Shown: piece by piece, positions 10,984 through 22,278 of the stretch
Numbering within the stretch: the stretch's first letter is position 1
Layout: each line of letters starts with the position of its first letter
DNA from: Angiostrongylus vasorum
Lineage: Eukaryota > Nematoda > Chromadorea > Rhabditida > Metastrongylidae
NCBI GenBank assembly: GCA_018806985.1
Contig: JADANN010000462.1
Location: 3,277,501-3,341,500 of the forward strand
Length of the DNA stretch: 64,000 nucleotides
Direction: 5' to 3'
Program-made: the position numbers and the translations under genes
Notes under the pieces: generated by a model
Told to the model about the DNA's origin: nothing
Seen by the model: only the letters and a program-made list of their open reading frames with translations
Database searches by the model: none

Positions 10984-11270
10984 GGCGCGTGCGCCGCAAT
11001 GGTCGGAGACTCCTGGAAAACACACGTGGAATCGATCCTCGCACCCATGGCCCACCAAGCTTTCAATGCTTCTAGGGTTGGCAAATTGGTACCAAACTTA
11101 TCTGGGAGGATAGCAGCGCTGGCTCGATACATCGGTAGGCCACCGCGAGCCATTGTAAAGTCCAGATATGCATTCAATCACCTCCAAACCATGCTTGATG
11201 AAGTCGAATACACGGCGCATCCCTCAGGGATTGATCATCGCCGAGGGCTTTATCCCTTTTATCCTTTAAA
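10984..11270 (+). mobile_element. SINE-A family copy
   Basis: Head with GCAATGGTCGGAGAC and ATCGATCCTCG, core TTGGCAAATTGGTACCAAAC, then GCTGGCTCGATACATCGGTA and a TTTATCCCTTTTATCC tail. The 128-codon open frame at 10999-11385 is only readthrough of this SINE. Confidence 0.85.
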
Positions 11271-11589
11271 CAGACGCAACATAGGGTTGACATCGTTATC
11301 GAATTTAAACGTTATGGCACAGCATCGCCTTTTAATCGCCTTCAACCGCATTGCTTATTTTGTATCTAATCCTGAACGTCCATGATTTTTTATTGAGTCG
11401 TTCACCCTCATTCAGCTGGATGATAGAGGGTAGCCATCAAGACGACATCATTTAAGGGCGTTCAAAAGGTTGCGACACCCCTGTTTTATCAGGCTGGTTC
11501 AAGTCTGTGATTATGGATTTTTTCGTTACGAGTTTAACAAGGGTATTCTATCAAAAAGTGAGAGGGAAAAATTAAGAATTCAGCAATCA

Positions 11590-12250
11590 TCATATGGAAA
11601 ACGTTGGAACGGAGAAAAAAATCGTTAATTTGCTGCCACAAGATTTGGACGAATGGTGGCGGGATCGTCGTCACGAAGGCTCTTATGCGTTCCTTCTTCG
11701 AAACAATATAACCCCATTTTTGATAGATTTGTGATGTACGGTAGCAGACGACGTTCGGCGAGGAGCGTGGAGTAAGAAGATGCTTCTAAATATTTTTAAA
11801 AGCTGAATTTGTGCTACGAAATAATTATGAAGACTCCCTTTTCCCAGCAGATGGAGTAATTCAATAAAACGTCGTAAATCTTTACAAAACGACCACAAAG
11901 CAGCAGCAGTACTTTCGTGATGAGATCCTGTAGCGCATGCACCCAGAATTATTCAACATGAAAATAAGACAAGCACTCTTCTTGTATGAGAACGTTCTGT
12001 CACACTTTGTATAACCAACAGCGTTACGAAAGTTGAGCAAATTGAGTAGAAACTCATCGTCAGCTAACATCCTTTGAGGACCTCTGGCTAAGCAACCGCT
12101 CTTTTTTTATCAAGAATCTGGACACGTACCTAACTGGAAAAATCTTCGACAAGACGAAGTCGCTGCAGGGAATCTTCTCAAAAACTGCTCGCTTCCAGAA
12201 CCTCAGAATTTCATGCTATCAGAATAAATAAAGGTGCATCCTGTCGGCTA
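11590..12250 (+). mobile_element. Mariner transposase relic
   Basis: Plus-strand pieces of a mariner-type transposase follow in order across frames: a KIVNLLPQDLDEWW-like linker (about 11620), RRHEGSYAFLLRNNITPFL (about 11670-11735), a DRF plus RRRSARS-like block (about 11735-11770), and NLDTYLTGKIF plus the C-terminal tail (12110-12230). Mariner transposases are DDD/E recombinases that cut and paste at TA sites. Stops and frameshifts everywhere make it inert, and I could not place terminal repeats. Confidence 0.65.
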
Positions 12251-12511
12251 AAATGTGTAGAGCTTCGAGCTCTTATCTTGATGAATGAACTTAACTTTGA
12301 GCGGAGTCACAGTTCCTCGAACATTCCGTTCAAAATTCGTTATGCGTTTTGCACCAATTTGGAAGTGCATCTATCTTATATATGAGTGAAAGTCCATTAG
12401 ACCACAATTATGGAATGAAAGAAATGATTACGCTCAGTGATTCGAAACAGAGCGGATGGAAAGTTTCTTTGTCGTTGCCAACAATTGTTTGCGAACGAAA
12501 CTCACTTGCAT

Positions 12512-12748
12512 ACTCGGATATTTGGACGGCCCGTCCTCACTGGTTGTGCGCGTCCCAGCATGTTCACCATATTTCGGAGTTTTGTCGGTTTAGCCACTGT
12601 GGTTCCCCTGAAGTCCCGAGGTCAGACTGGCCAAAGTCTGCTCCAGGTCATTACTACCATAGGCAGTCGCCATCCTTGTGGATCAAAGGGAGATTTGCCA
12701 CCAAGCGACTAGTTTCATACCAGGACGCTGGTGGATCCTGGTATTGGT
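12512..12748 (-). repeat. Family C repeat, partial
   Basis: This is the reverse complement of the 3' two thirds of the 0.39-kb repeat best seen at 54637-55027. Matching blocks are GATGACGACCTGG-like, GGTTCCCCTGAAGTCCCGAG-like and the GGACGGGCCATCC-like end. The 5' third is missing. Confidence 0.65.
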
Positions 12749-13149
12749 GAAGGAAACTGCTAACTAAAAAAAACTTCATCGCAGTAGATAAAGAAGTTAT
12801 CCTTCGGAAAATGTGTGCGTGAGGACACAATTTAAAAAGCGAGCACCATGCGAAGAACTGCAGTTGGCTACTCTTCACGAAAGGATTTTACTGAAGTGAA
12901 CCCATGAACTCACCAACTAATCGATGCAGAGGAATAAAATGGCGAGGTAGGTTGAATGACAAGATGTTTCAGAATAGTGTTAGAAGCGTGAGTTACATAA
13001 GCGGTAGATGAGACGAAGAGGGATCAGGAAGGAAGTGGTACCAAAAATAGCATGTAATTCGTAAGAAAAATGGAAACTTGGACGAAGGACGAACAGAAGC
13101 TAAATGAAATGCCAACATGGAAAAGGAAAAAAGGGAACTTGAATACTTG
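12749..13149. other. No recognisable feature
   Basis: Short overlapping frames on both strands. No exon signals and no repeat match. Confidence 0.4.
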
Positions 13150-14135
13150 CTTGGATAATTGGACAGTCCGTTTTCATGAGTTGCGCGGATCTCAGCGCAT
13201 TTGCCATTTCTTTCTTTACCTCGCAATAGTCCTCCATCGTGGTGGTTTTCTTTTGAACACGGTGATTGCTGCGAGTCTCATACCGTGATCTGTAAAACAG
13301 CTGCAGCGTCAAGTACAGCTGATTAGCTTTGGTTAAGAAAACCTTCGCACAACGTCTAGATGGCCGTCCTAGGGAACGTCTGAATTCTCGAGGGTCCACT
13401 CTACGGTTCTTTTCGTCCATTTGTCGTCCGTTCTTCTCATTTTTGTGACCGGTCCATCTTTGTTTCCCCTATCAATGTATATTTTCCTGGATCCCGAAGA
13501 TGTGACAGATTTCGAAGATCAGAGCTTCGCATTCCGGCTAGATATTGAAAGTAGTGGCTGTATCACAGAAGACATCGTTCAAGCGCTCTGTGAGTAGTGC
13601 GGAATATTCTTGACGTGGTTGAAGAATGAGCTCACGTCTCTGTAGCATAACAGAATGCTAGGAGAATCACTGAATCGAAAAACAGCGCTGATTCTCACAT
13701 CCTTCAGTTGGTCGGTGGGTTCGTTCAGAGGCCCGAATGCGGCCCAAGCTGCTGTCCTTCTTTTGTCTAATTCCTCTTTCGTGCTGCTTTCCATATTCAT
13801 TGATCATCCAAGGTATACATACAAGGTGATCCTTGCAATCAGAGAGCCTTTCGGTTCAATTTGCTCACTTTCGCATCATGGGTTTTTATGAACTGTATTC
13901 CGGTTTATGCGTAGTCTGATCTTTTTCCCGGTTCGTTGACTTCATTGATCATTATTTCTGCTTCACTGGTACTTCTTGGGGAGGTGATGATGTTTCCGGC
14001 GAAATGAAGATATGGTAGGAAATTTCCATTAATACGTATGCCTTTCTCTTCCCAATTGTGTGACTTCATTATCCACTGCAGTGCGGCACTAAACAGCTTT
14101 GCTTGCCGAACCCCCTTTTCATATGGGCAAGAGCA
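13150..14135 (-). pseudogene. Second RTE subfamily, RT to C-terminus
   Basis: The minus strand reads YEKGVRQ then LFSAALQWIMKSHNWEEKGI at about 14110-14040. A FADD-equivalent region follows, degraded to FAGN, then MNMESS with ELDKRRTAAWAAFGPL at about 13800-13720. The 3' coding end has a WIPREFRRSLGRPSRR-like tract at about 13390-13340. Its sequence differs clearly from copies A to C, so it is another RTE lineage. The FADD-to-FAGN change and frame breaks make it inactive. Confidence 0.75.
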
Positions 14136-14149
14136 CGCAATTACCACCC

Positions 14150-14585
14150 ACCGGACCCTTCGCCAGTCACAAGACCAAGATGATTGCACCCCGACGCCAA
14201 GACGGAACAGTTACAGCGTCCAGATAGGCAATGGAGAAAATCATTCACGACTACTAAGATATCTGCGATAGCCACGTCCTCTTGCCCTCAAATGAAATAA
14301 AAGAGGATAGATATGTCGAACATCGGTACTACATTCTGAAATCCGACATGCTATTTCGCCGGTGAAAATCGAAGAGCACTATAAGATTTGGACACCTGAA
14401 GAACCTCTCGCCAGTCTTCGTAAACACACTGGCTCAGCTGTTCACATGTAACCCTGTCTGATTGCAAAGTCCCCACTCAGCGGAAAAACCAGCATGACCT
14501 TTCTATTGCTCAAGAAGGGTGACCTCCACGATATGGACAACTATCATGCAGTCAACTTGATTGTCTGTCTTATACAAACTTTTCC
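14150..14585 (+). pseudogene. RTE fragment, start of the RT domain
   Basis: Plus-strand pieces match the RT start of copy B at 16285-16720: FASHKTKM, DGTVTAS, a MEKIIH-like tract, HLKNL, and KKGDLHDM with a degenerate NYRP. Both ends are abrupt. It abuts the minus-strand second-subfamily copy on the left. Confidence 0.7.
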
Positions 14586-15151
14586 ACGGATCTCCGTCAT
14601 ATGAAGGATCTCGAGCCGGTTAGTCGCGAGGCTACGTGGCGCGTCCCCAAGTGGCGGATAGGGGGTTAATCGCGGACCCAAAAGCGCTTTGCTTCCCCTG
14701 AGACGCATGTGGATCCAGGGGATGGACTCCCCTGTTTCTGCTGCGCCGATTTGGCACATACTTTCTGCATTTACGAAGAGTATTCATGCACGCGTGTGTG
14801 GGTGCGTTCTAGTTTATGCAGATTGTATTCTACGAGTCAATTCGGCCAAAAAGCCTGCAATCAAGTGGCAGGGAAGTATACGGGAGGCGGTTAGGAGTCG
14901 TCTCCAACAAATAAGCTCCATGTCCACTCTGGGAGGCCTGGCAAGCTACCCGTGAGGATACAAAGCCCCCCACGTTCAGAGCCCAGCAAGCTATACGTGG
15001 GTATCAAAATGCTAAAGACAGTAAGAAAAACGGGACTCATTCCCCCTGACCCCGAAAGAGCCCCCAATTTCGCAGCGTTGGGTAGGACGAGTACGGAGAG
15101 GCTGCTACAAATCTCAGGGGCCAATGGAAGCTGCCTGGATTTCGAAGAACT

Positions 15152-15970
15152 ATGGTGACGATCTGTACCTACAATGCACGTGCACTTGCATCCGAGTTCT
15201 CGATAGAAGACTTGCTCATGCAAGCAAGAAGGATAAAGTACGACGTCATCGGCCTGGCCGAGACGAGGAGACGCCAGCCTTTCAACTCCGTCTATGACAC
15301 CGGAGAGGAACTGTTCCTCGGAACATGCGACAGAAGAGGGGTTGGCGGCGTCGGCGTTCTCGTCAACACGAGTTTGTCCATGAACTTCAATTCATTCGAA
15401 CAACTTACAACTTGAATCGGACGTTTACGATTAAAAAGATGTGGATCAATTCCGGCTTTGACAGTCTTCGTCGTTTACGCGCCGACATCAAACTATGACG
15501 AAGAAGAAGTCGAAGCATTCTATATGGACTTGGAGAAGTTCTACAGAGAAGACCATACATTCTTCAAGGTCATCATTGAGAGATTTCAACGCCAAGACTG
15601 GACCAAGAAGAACGTCTGAAGAACGTCACAATGGGACCCACGGATTAAAATGGAACGAACAGGGTGAGCGGCTGTCTGACCTTATCATGGCGACCAAGAC
15701 AATCCATGGTAATTCACAATTCCAGAAGGCCCAACCTAAGCGCTGGACGTGGGAGTCTCTCAATGGAGAGTACCATAACGAAATAGACCACATCATAGTA
15801 AATAGGTTTTGCCTAACCGATGTCGCTGTTGTCCCAAAATTCTACACGGGATCAGACCACCGTATCCTTCGTGGAAGATTCTATTTCTCGCGGAAAGGAG
15901 AAAAAGCCCCTAAATTCAAAAAAACCGTAGTCCCAGAACCACCGCAAATTGGGAATTATTCAATTCATTA
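15152..15970 (+). pseudogene. RTE copy B, apurinic-type endonuclease
   Basis: The start ATG at 15152 opens with VTICTYNARALASE. GLAETRRR (about 15252) holds the catalytic glutamate region of the AP-endonuclease fold, and GVGGVGVLVNTS follows. After a stop at 15414 the same frame continues with APTSNYDEEEVEAFYMDLEK. A one-base insertion near 15576 shifts to DFNAKTGPRRTSEERH, then [11 protein letters not shown] and TGSDHRILRGRF. DFNAK and SDHR are the conserved metal and catalytic motifs of this domain, so it is complete apart from the breaks. Confidence 0.85.
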
Positions 15971-16226
15971 GTCGGCTGTTGGGAAGATGCCGTTGTCGAT
16001 AACATCGAAGAAGAATACGATCGGCTCATTCAACATCTTCACGTTAGCGCTATGAAAGCTGAGAGTTCGAAAGTTACCAAGAGACGTTTGTCTCTAGAAA
16101 CACTCGAGCTAATACGCCAGCGTGGAATCGCACTGAGCTGCAGGCAATCACGACCTAACGTCCGAACTTGCAAAACAGTGCAGACAGGCGATAAAAGAAG
16201 AGCTTAAAGAGAGAAGAGCAGCGGTA

Positions 16227-17545
16227 ATGGTCGAAGCTGCAGAGGCTGGGAAAACCATTCGCAAAGCCCACCGAAGCTTCGCCAATTACAAGACCAAAAT
16301 GATTGCACTCCGGCGCGCAGACGGAACAGTTACAGCGTCCAGAAAGGCAATGGAGAAAATTATTCACGAATACTACTCGGATCTCTTCGATAGCCACGTC
16401 CACCCTTCGTCATATGAAACAAAGGGGGACGGATATGTTGTACCACCAGTTCTCCTTTCCGAAATCCGGCATGCCATTTTGTCGGTCAGAAATCGAACGA
16501 CACCAAGTACGCACAGGATACAACCAGAACACCTGAAGAACCTTCCGCCAGTCCTCATAAAACACACTGGCTCGGCTCTTCACACGTTACCTGTCTGAAT
16601 GCAAGGTCCCTACTCACTGGAAGACCAGCAAGACCGTGTTATTGTTCAAGAAGGGTGACCTACAGGATATCTGCAACTATCGTCCAATCTGCTTACTGTC
16701 TGTCGTCTACAAACTTTTTCACTCGAGTCATCCTAAACAGGATTGACAGAACACTGGATGAAGGATAGCCATGTGAGCAAGCAGGGTTTCGAAAAGGATT
16801 TAGTACGATGGACCACATCCGCACGGTAACAAGGCTCACTGAAGTATCGCGAGAGTACAAAAGACCGCTCTGTCTCACCTTCATCGATGTACAGAAAGGC
16901 CTTTGATTCAGTCGAGATAGATGCAGTCTTGCAAGCCCCTGGATAGCCAAGGAGTCCCTACTCAGTACATAAAGATTTCTTCGTGAGCTGTACAAAAAAT
17001 TTCGCAACCAAGGTATCACGATTCTACGACGATATTATCATTGACGTCAAAAGAGGAGTTAGGCAAGGCGATACCATCACGCCAAAATTATTTACCGCCA
17101 CCCTCCAGAACGTCATGCGAACATTGGAATGGGATAATATGGGGAGTGAAAATCGATGGTCGGCAGTTACACCATCTTCGCTTTGCTGATGACATCGTCC
17201 TTATAACACCAAACATTAGCCAAGCGGAACGAAATGCTTATCGACTTTGATAAAGCCTGTGGAAAGATTGGTCTTCAACTAAATCTCACAAAAACGATGT
17301 TCATGAAGAACGGATTGGTTTCGCATGCCCCATTCATGCTCAACGGAACGAATATCTCCGAATGCTCCAGTTATATTTATCTAGGTCGGGAAATCAATAT
17401 GATGAACGACCTAGCTCCAGAGCTGAGCAGAAGGAAACGAGCGGCTTGGGGTGCTTTCAAGAGCATCGAGGATGTAGTGAAGAGAACAAAGAACACCCGA
17501 CTTCGTGCCCACCCTTTTCGACTCAACGGTACTTCCTGCCCTTAA
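16227..17545 (+). pseudogene. RTE copy B, reverse transcriptase
   Basis: Across several frames the RT blocks follow in order: FANYKTKMIALR, MEKIIHEYYSDLFDSHVH, LLSEIRHAILSVRNRT and EHLKNLPPVL (16285-16560), then [15 protein letters not shown] (about 16680), KRGVRQGDTITPKLF (about 17050), LHHLRFADDIVLITPN (about 17165-17215) and YLGREINMMNDLAPELSR (17380-17430). FADD is the catalytic aspartate pair and is intact here. Stops and shifts at about 16600, 16770, 16910 and 17190 break the protein. Confidence 0.85.
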
Positions 17546-18024
17546 CGTATGCGTCAGAAACCTGGTCGCTGCATAAGCAGGATGAAAGCTCACTCAGCGT
17601 TATCGAACGCGCAGTCGAAAGGGCGATGCTAGGAGTATCCCGTTCCACACAAGTAAGTAAGGAAAAGGGATCCGAAGCTCCGATCTGCGTCGACGATCAA
17701 AAATCAAAGATGCCGTTCTGTACGCCAAACAATCGAAGATAAGGTGGGCCGAACACGTAATGCGTATGAATGACAACCGATGGACAAGAGCCGTTAGTGA
17801 CTGGATTCCTCGGGATGTTAAACGCACTGCAGGAAGACCCACCCGACCCGATGGTCAGAGTTCTTCACAAAGAGCCTTGAAGAAAGATATGATGCTCGAC
17901 GAGTCCCTAGAACGAGCAGAACCCATTGGGCTACTCTTGCACGCGACAGGGAAAAAATGGAAGATTTACTGGCGCCCGCTCGAGTCACTCGACGATCAAC
18001 GGGACTACAGGTGATACAGGTGAT

Positions 18025-19288
18025 ACAAACTCTTTTCACTCCCATCATCCTAAACACGATTGACAGAACACTGGACGAAAGGAAACCATGTGAGCAAGCA
18101 GGGTTTCCAAGAGAATTCAGTATGACGGACCTCATCCAGATGATAACAAAACTCACTGAAGTATCGCGGGAGTACAAAAGACCGCTCTGTCTCACTTTCA
18201 ATTTTTCATGGAAGCCCTGGACAATCAAAGAGTCCCAAGTTAGTATACAAAGATTCTTCGTGAGCTTCACGAAAATTTCACAACCAATATGTCACCATTC
18301 TACAACGATATTAACGTAGACGTCAAAAGATGGGTTAGGCAAGACGATACCATCTCGTCAAAATTATTTGCTGCCACCCTCCAGAAAGTCGTGCGGTCAT
18401 TGGACTGGGACAATATGGGAGTGAAAATCGATGGTCGGCAGATACATCATCTTTGCTTTGCTGATGACATCGTCCTTATAACACCAAACATTAGCCACGC
18501 GGGACGAATGCTTGCCGACTTTGATAAAGCCTGTGGAAAGATTGGTCTTCGACTAAATCTCGCAAAAACGATGTTCATGAGGAACGGATTCGTTTCATAT
18601 GCCCCATTTACGCTCAAGGGAACGAATACCTCCGAATGCTCCAGTTATGTCTATCTGGGTCGAGAAATCAACATGATGAACGACTTGGCTCCAGAGTTGA
18701 GCAGAAGGAAACAAGTGGCTTGGGAAGCTTTCAAGAGCATCGAGGATGTAGTGAAGAGAATAAAGAACACCCGACTTCGTGCCCACCCTTTTCGACTCAA
18801 CGGCACTTCGTGCCTTAACGTATGTGTCAGAAACGTCGCTGCACAAGCAGGATGAAAGCCCATTCAGCGTTATTGAACGCGCAGTCGAAAGAACGATGCC
18901 TAGCAGTATCCTGTATTGCACAAGTGAAGGAAGGGATGCTGAAGCTCCGACCTGCATCAAGGATCAAAAACCATTTATGTTATTCTATGCGCTAAGCCGT
19001 CGAAGATAAAGTAGGGCGGACACGCAAAGCGTACGAACTACAACCGATGGACAAGAGCCGTTAGTGACTGAATCCCTTGAAATGTCAAACGTACCGCAGG
19101 AAGACCACCGACTCGATGGTCAGAGTTCTTCATGAAAATCCTAGAAAGAAGATGTGATGCTCAACGAGTCCCTAGAGCGAGCAGAACCCACTACGCTACT
19201 GTTGCACGCGACAGGGGAAAAATGGAAGGTTTACTGGCTCCCACTCGAGTCATTCGACAGTCAACGGGACGATAGCTGATACATTGTG
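18025..19288 (+). mobile_element. RTE copy C, 5' truncated, tandem to copy B
   Basis: The copy starts inside the RT domain at TTCACTCCCATCATCCTAAA, the equivalent of about 16720 in copy B. It runs through VRQDDTISSKLF (usual VRQGDT), FADDIVLITPNISHAGRML and MMNDLAPELSRRKQ to the 3' end at about 19288. The longest frame is 18289-18855. It is the same subfamily as copy B but diverged from it, so it is an independent insertion and not a recent duplication. Confidence 0.85.
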
Positions 19289-19365
19289 CAAACATGGTCA
19301 TATCGGCGGTTATTACGAAAGTATTTGACTGAGTAGACTGCATGCCAGTTTAACCCTTCTAGACT

Positions 19366-19390
19366 CTGATTAAGGCGAAACCGCTGAAAC
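19366..19390 (+). ncRNA. Second hammerhead-like motif, no PLE attached
   Basis: CTGATTA (19366-19372), then A, GGC, loop GAAACC, GCT and GAAAC (19386-19390) have the same layout as the PLE motif at 6245-6269, including the extra A before the stem. One conserved G of CUGANGA is replaced by T, and the third helix pairs poorly. It starts about 80 bases after the end of RTE copy C. It could be a remnant of a PLE 3' end. Confidence 0.4.
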
Positions 19391-20063
19391 ATTAACTATT
19401 GTAAACAAGTAGTAAATGCTATGATAACAGCATCGTGTTTGTCCATCAAGAAAACAGTGAAATACCTACAACCAAAGTTGTAATATCCCCTAATATGAAT
19501 TGGCGCAACGTGAAAATCAGCAGTTCGATTAATAGCTATTCCACAGATACAGTACTTATCTCACCACTTAATTTCGGACATCATAGCAAAGGCGGATTTC
19601 TACTCACACTTCTCCAGAATTGGATATTCTTAGTATCCTAGCTCATTAGGGTTTTTTAATGAGGGTTTAGTAACGGAGACCACACTTCCACCCAGTTAGC
19701 TCGTCGACTGGGTCCTAAAGCAAAGAACAATCGTGGAGAGGCAAAACTGCGCACGGAGTCGCCCATTTCATCCTTCTCCAGTTATACTTCGGATGCTTCC
19801 ACATGCTTCCTGAGCCACTCAATTCTTTTGTTTCGTGTCTGGAATTATATCGCTCATGATGTCGACTTCTCTGCGCAGATGATTGACGGAGAATTTGAAG
19901 ACGATGGTACTACCGTCCAGTTAACATAAACATTGTGTTCTTTGCGTTCAAATCTCCTTATACGTGCGCTAGGAAAGAGTCCGCATCCAATGCTCCTACC
20001 CGCTCGTGGAGGCCCTTATGAGAGTATTGGCATTTTTCACACACTGTATATTAATCAGTCAAA
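19391..20063. other. No recognisable feature
   Basis: No repeat family or exon seen. It lies just beyond the candidate 3' exon of the RA-domain gene. Confidence 0.4.
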
Positions 20064-20321
20064 TCAGTCAATAGTACCATGCCGTTTCAGAACACTCCCT
20101 CTCTTTGAGTCATTCATAGTCGGTTTTTTCGCGACACCGAAAGTCATCCCCGAGTGAGCCTCTATTAACCCAGTAAGAAAACGAAACTGCGCTTTAAGCA
20201 GACGTGTTCCGCATCGAGAAGATCTGGCACTTGAGCTCAACCGTCCGTTACTATTATTATTACCATCATCACACAAATCCAAAAGCACCATTCGCATATG
20301 TAAGATCAAACATCGTTTCGA
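20064..20321 (-). CDS. Candidate 3'-terminal exon of the RA-domain gene
   Basis: A minus-strand frame reads 85 codons to a stop at 20064, with coding-like content including GNNNSNGRLSSSARSSR, KAQFRFLTGLIEAHS and a basic end (KRGSVLKRHGTID). A pyrimidine-rich stretch and AG at 20322-20323 would make a phase-0 acceptor, which fits the phase-0 donor of the exon at 23842-23988. I recognise no domain and see no poly-A signal just downstream. It may instead be an unrelated frame. Confidence 0.3.
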   Translation of the reverse strand, partial: SKRCLILHMRMVLLDLCDDGNNNSNGRLSSSARSSRCGTRLLKAQFRFLTGLIEAHSGMTFGVAKKPTMNDSKRGSVLKRHGTID

Positions 20322-20514
20322 CTCGAAGCAGAGCGAAAGTGGAATTGATATGAAAGATATGAACAAAAGATTTAGCGAAAATGAACCCTAACGTTTCTGA
20401 TATCACATTGATTTCAGCTTCTCTTTCACTGTGACATCAAAGAAACAACAACATCCAGTGATTAAGGAAAAAACATTTTAACACTTACTAATAAGGCATA
20501 TATAGTAAATACTA

Positions 20515-20795
20515 GGGCGCATTTCTGCAGTGGTCGGAGGTGCCCTCCAACACAAACGTGGAATCGATCCCCGTGCTTGTAGCCCACGAAGCCTTCCATC
20601 ACTCTGGGTCGGCAAATTGGTACCAGATTTGTATGGGAGGATAGCAGCACTGGCTCGATACATCGGTAGGCCAACGCGAGTCATTGTAAAGGCCAGATAT
20701 GCATTCCATTATCTCCAAACAATGCTTAATGAAATCGAATGCGCGGCGCATCCCTCAGGGATTGATCAATGCCGAGAGCTTTACCCTTTATTTAT
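20515..20795 (+). mobile_element. SINE-A family copy
   Basis: CTGCAGTGGTCGGAGGTG (A-box region), GAATCGATCCCCG (B-box position), GGGTCGGCAAATTGGTACC (core), GCTCGATACATCGGTAGG, and a TTTACCCTTTA tail. The 91-codon frame at 20530-20805 is readthrough. Confidence 0.85.
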
Positions 20796-21645
20796 GAAAT
20801 ACTAACCACTGAATTTATCAGGAAGTTCTGTGCATGCGATAAAGTCATCCAACAATTCGAATTCAATAACTTAGTTCTGAACGTCAGTTGTGTATGAGAG
20901 TCATTTGAATCGAACAATAATCAACAAGAGTTCGTTCTCAATGGAAAAAGCACTTGTGACATGACAAGCACTCTGCCTTTTCATAGGTCAGAGCACAAGA
21001 CGAGGACAACCGCAAACAGATGATCTTCAGCAATATCGCTAAGATTCTATTACAATCTGAGTTTCTGAGGATGTGAACGCTGTTTGCGTAAGATAACAGT
21101 AATCGTACTGATGTTGGAACGATATCGCACCAAACTACAGAAAACAACACAGTTGTCGATTGTAGTATCGAATTAAATAGATAGCTAGCTATAGGTAGAT
21201 TACAGGACTCTACCCTAGGTCACCGTCATCCTTCACTAAATCTTTTTAAGAGAAGAAGTTTGATGGCTGGACAGAAGGTAATTTACAGTGTGTCCACTTG
21301 TCGTATGATAATTTTGTGATACGGTTGGCACTTGACCGCGATCGACACTAACGACACCTGAAAAACGTCATATAACTAGAAGAAAACTAAATTTTACGTA
21401 ATTCAATTTGGTTTATAACCATAGACTTGGAGAGGTCAGCATTTCCTTTGTCGAAAGGTTTTCGCCAAAGAAGTGCGAAAACTGAGTACCTCCATCATTA
21501 AAAAGAAACCAGCACTCACGCGTTCAAGGGACGCAGTGTACTTTCTCCAGCTTTTGTTATACGAATGGTTGCAGTAAAACGTCTAAGGAAAAAAAGAGGA
21601 CGAGACGCTGATTACGCTTTCAAGATGAACTCCTCCGTTAACCCA
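20796..21645. other. Presumed intron sequence
   Basis: No repeat copy recognised. A minus-strand TTTTTCAG acceptor near 21352 opens a 24-codon frame ending in TAA at about 21280, which is phase 0 and hence formally compatible with the exon at 23842. I could not choose between this and the 20064 candidate. Confidence 0.3.
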
Positions 21646-22029
21646 TTAATGATTTATTTTATTTTATTTTATTTGGTCTGTCTTCACGTCTACCGTGCGG
21701 ATCCCAGCACTTCACACATTCGATTCGTTTCCTGAAATCCATCATCCATGAAGGTGTTCTAACGTTTACGTGTGGCTTCGGTTGGTGCTTGAGAATTTTC
21801 ATTTCATCCTGAATACCGTAGAATGCTGGCCGAGCAATTCTTCCTGAAGTGCTGAGATAGCTGGGCTGGAGAGTTCCCAATTGGACTGAAGAGAGTGATT
21901 TTTCGCAGACAAGTCCGGTACCAATTTTCCGACTCCAGAGGAATGAGAGGCTTGGGCGGCCGGGGCGGAATCGAACTAGCACCATGCTCGTGATGACGGA
22001 CATCACTAGCACTGTGCTATCCGCTCCAC
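21646..22029 (-). mobile_element. SINE-B family copy
   Basis: The head (minus strand) has GCGGATAGCACAGTGCTAGTG and GTGCTAGTTCGATTCCGCC. The core is GAGTCGGAAAATTGGTACCG. The 3' body has TTCAGGAAGAATTGC and CCGAAGCCACACG, and a TAAAATAAAAT tail. TAACCCA occurs at 21639-21645 and 22030-22036 as a possible 7-bp target duplication. Confidence 0.8.
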
Positions 22030-22278
22030 TAACCCACTGGTGATGGTATTGATTTTTCGATAACTGTTGTCGACTTTTCGACAACTAATGTTTATAACTA
22101 GTTTAGAACTCGGAACCCTTTTAGAAAAGACTTTACGTCACCGCCCTAGAGGTGTACACACTTTTTCCTAACTATTACTTTTCGATCGCAATTTGTTCAA
22201 AATTCAAGTTATCGAAAAAAATTGGGGAAAAAAATTCTGGAATTCTCGACGTTTTAATGACGTTGTATAAAGCAAACG

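Larger units (their letters stand above)
14697..18024 (+). mobile_element. RTE-clade retrotransposon copy B, full length
   Basis: This is the best preserved RTE copy. It has a leader at 14697-15151, an endonuclease at 15152-15970, a linker at about 16000-16290, a reverse transcriptase at 16290-17545 and a C-terminal domain to about 18013, followed by two GGTGATACA units. Such short tandem 3' repeats are typical of RTE elements, which need no poly-A tail. The frame is broken many times, for example by a TGA at 15414-15416 and a one-base insertion at about 15576 that disrupts the aspartate-bearing GDFNAK motif. The next copy begins immediately at the tail. Confidence 0.9.

Noticed and set aside
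10999..11385. 128-codon plus-strand open frame
   Set aside because: It is readthrough of the SINE-A copy at 10984-11270. Similar frames appear in other SINE-A copies in either orientation.
14697..19288. Hypothesis of an LTR retrotransposon or retrovirus-like element
   Set aside because: No long terminal repeats, gag, protease or integrase. The order is endonuclease then RT with short tandem 3' repeats, which is RTE-type.
20530..20805. 91-codon frame resembling the previous one
   Set aside because: Its protein similarity to 10999-11385 comes only from shared SINE-A DNA, not from a gene family.
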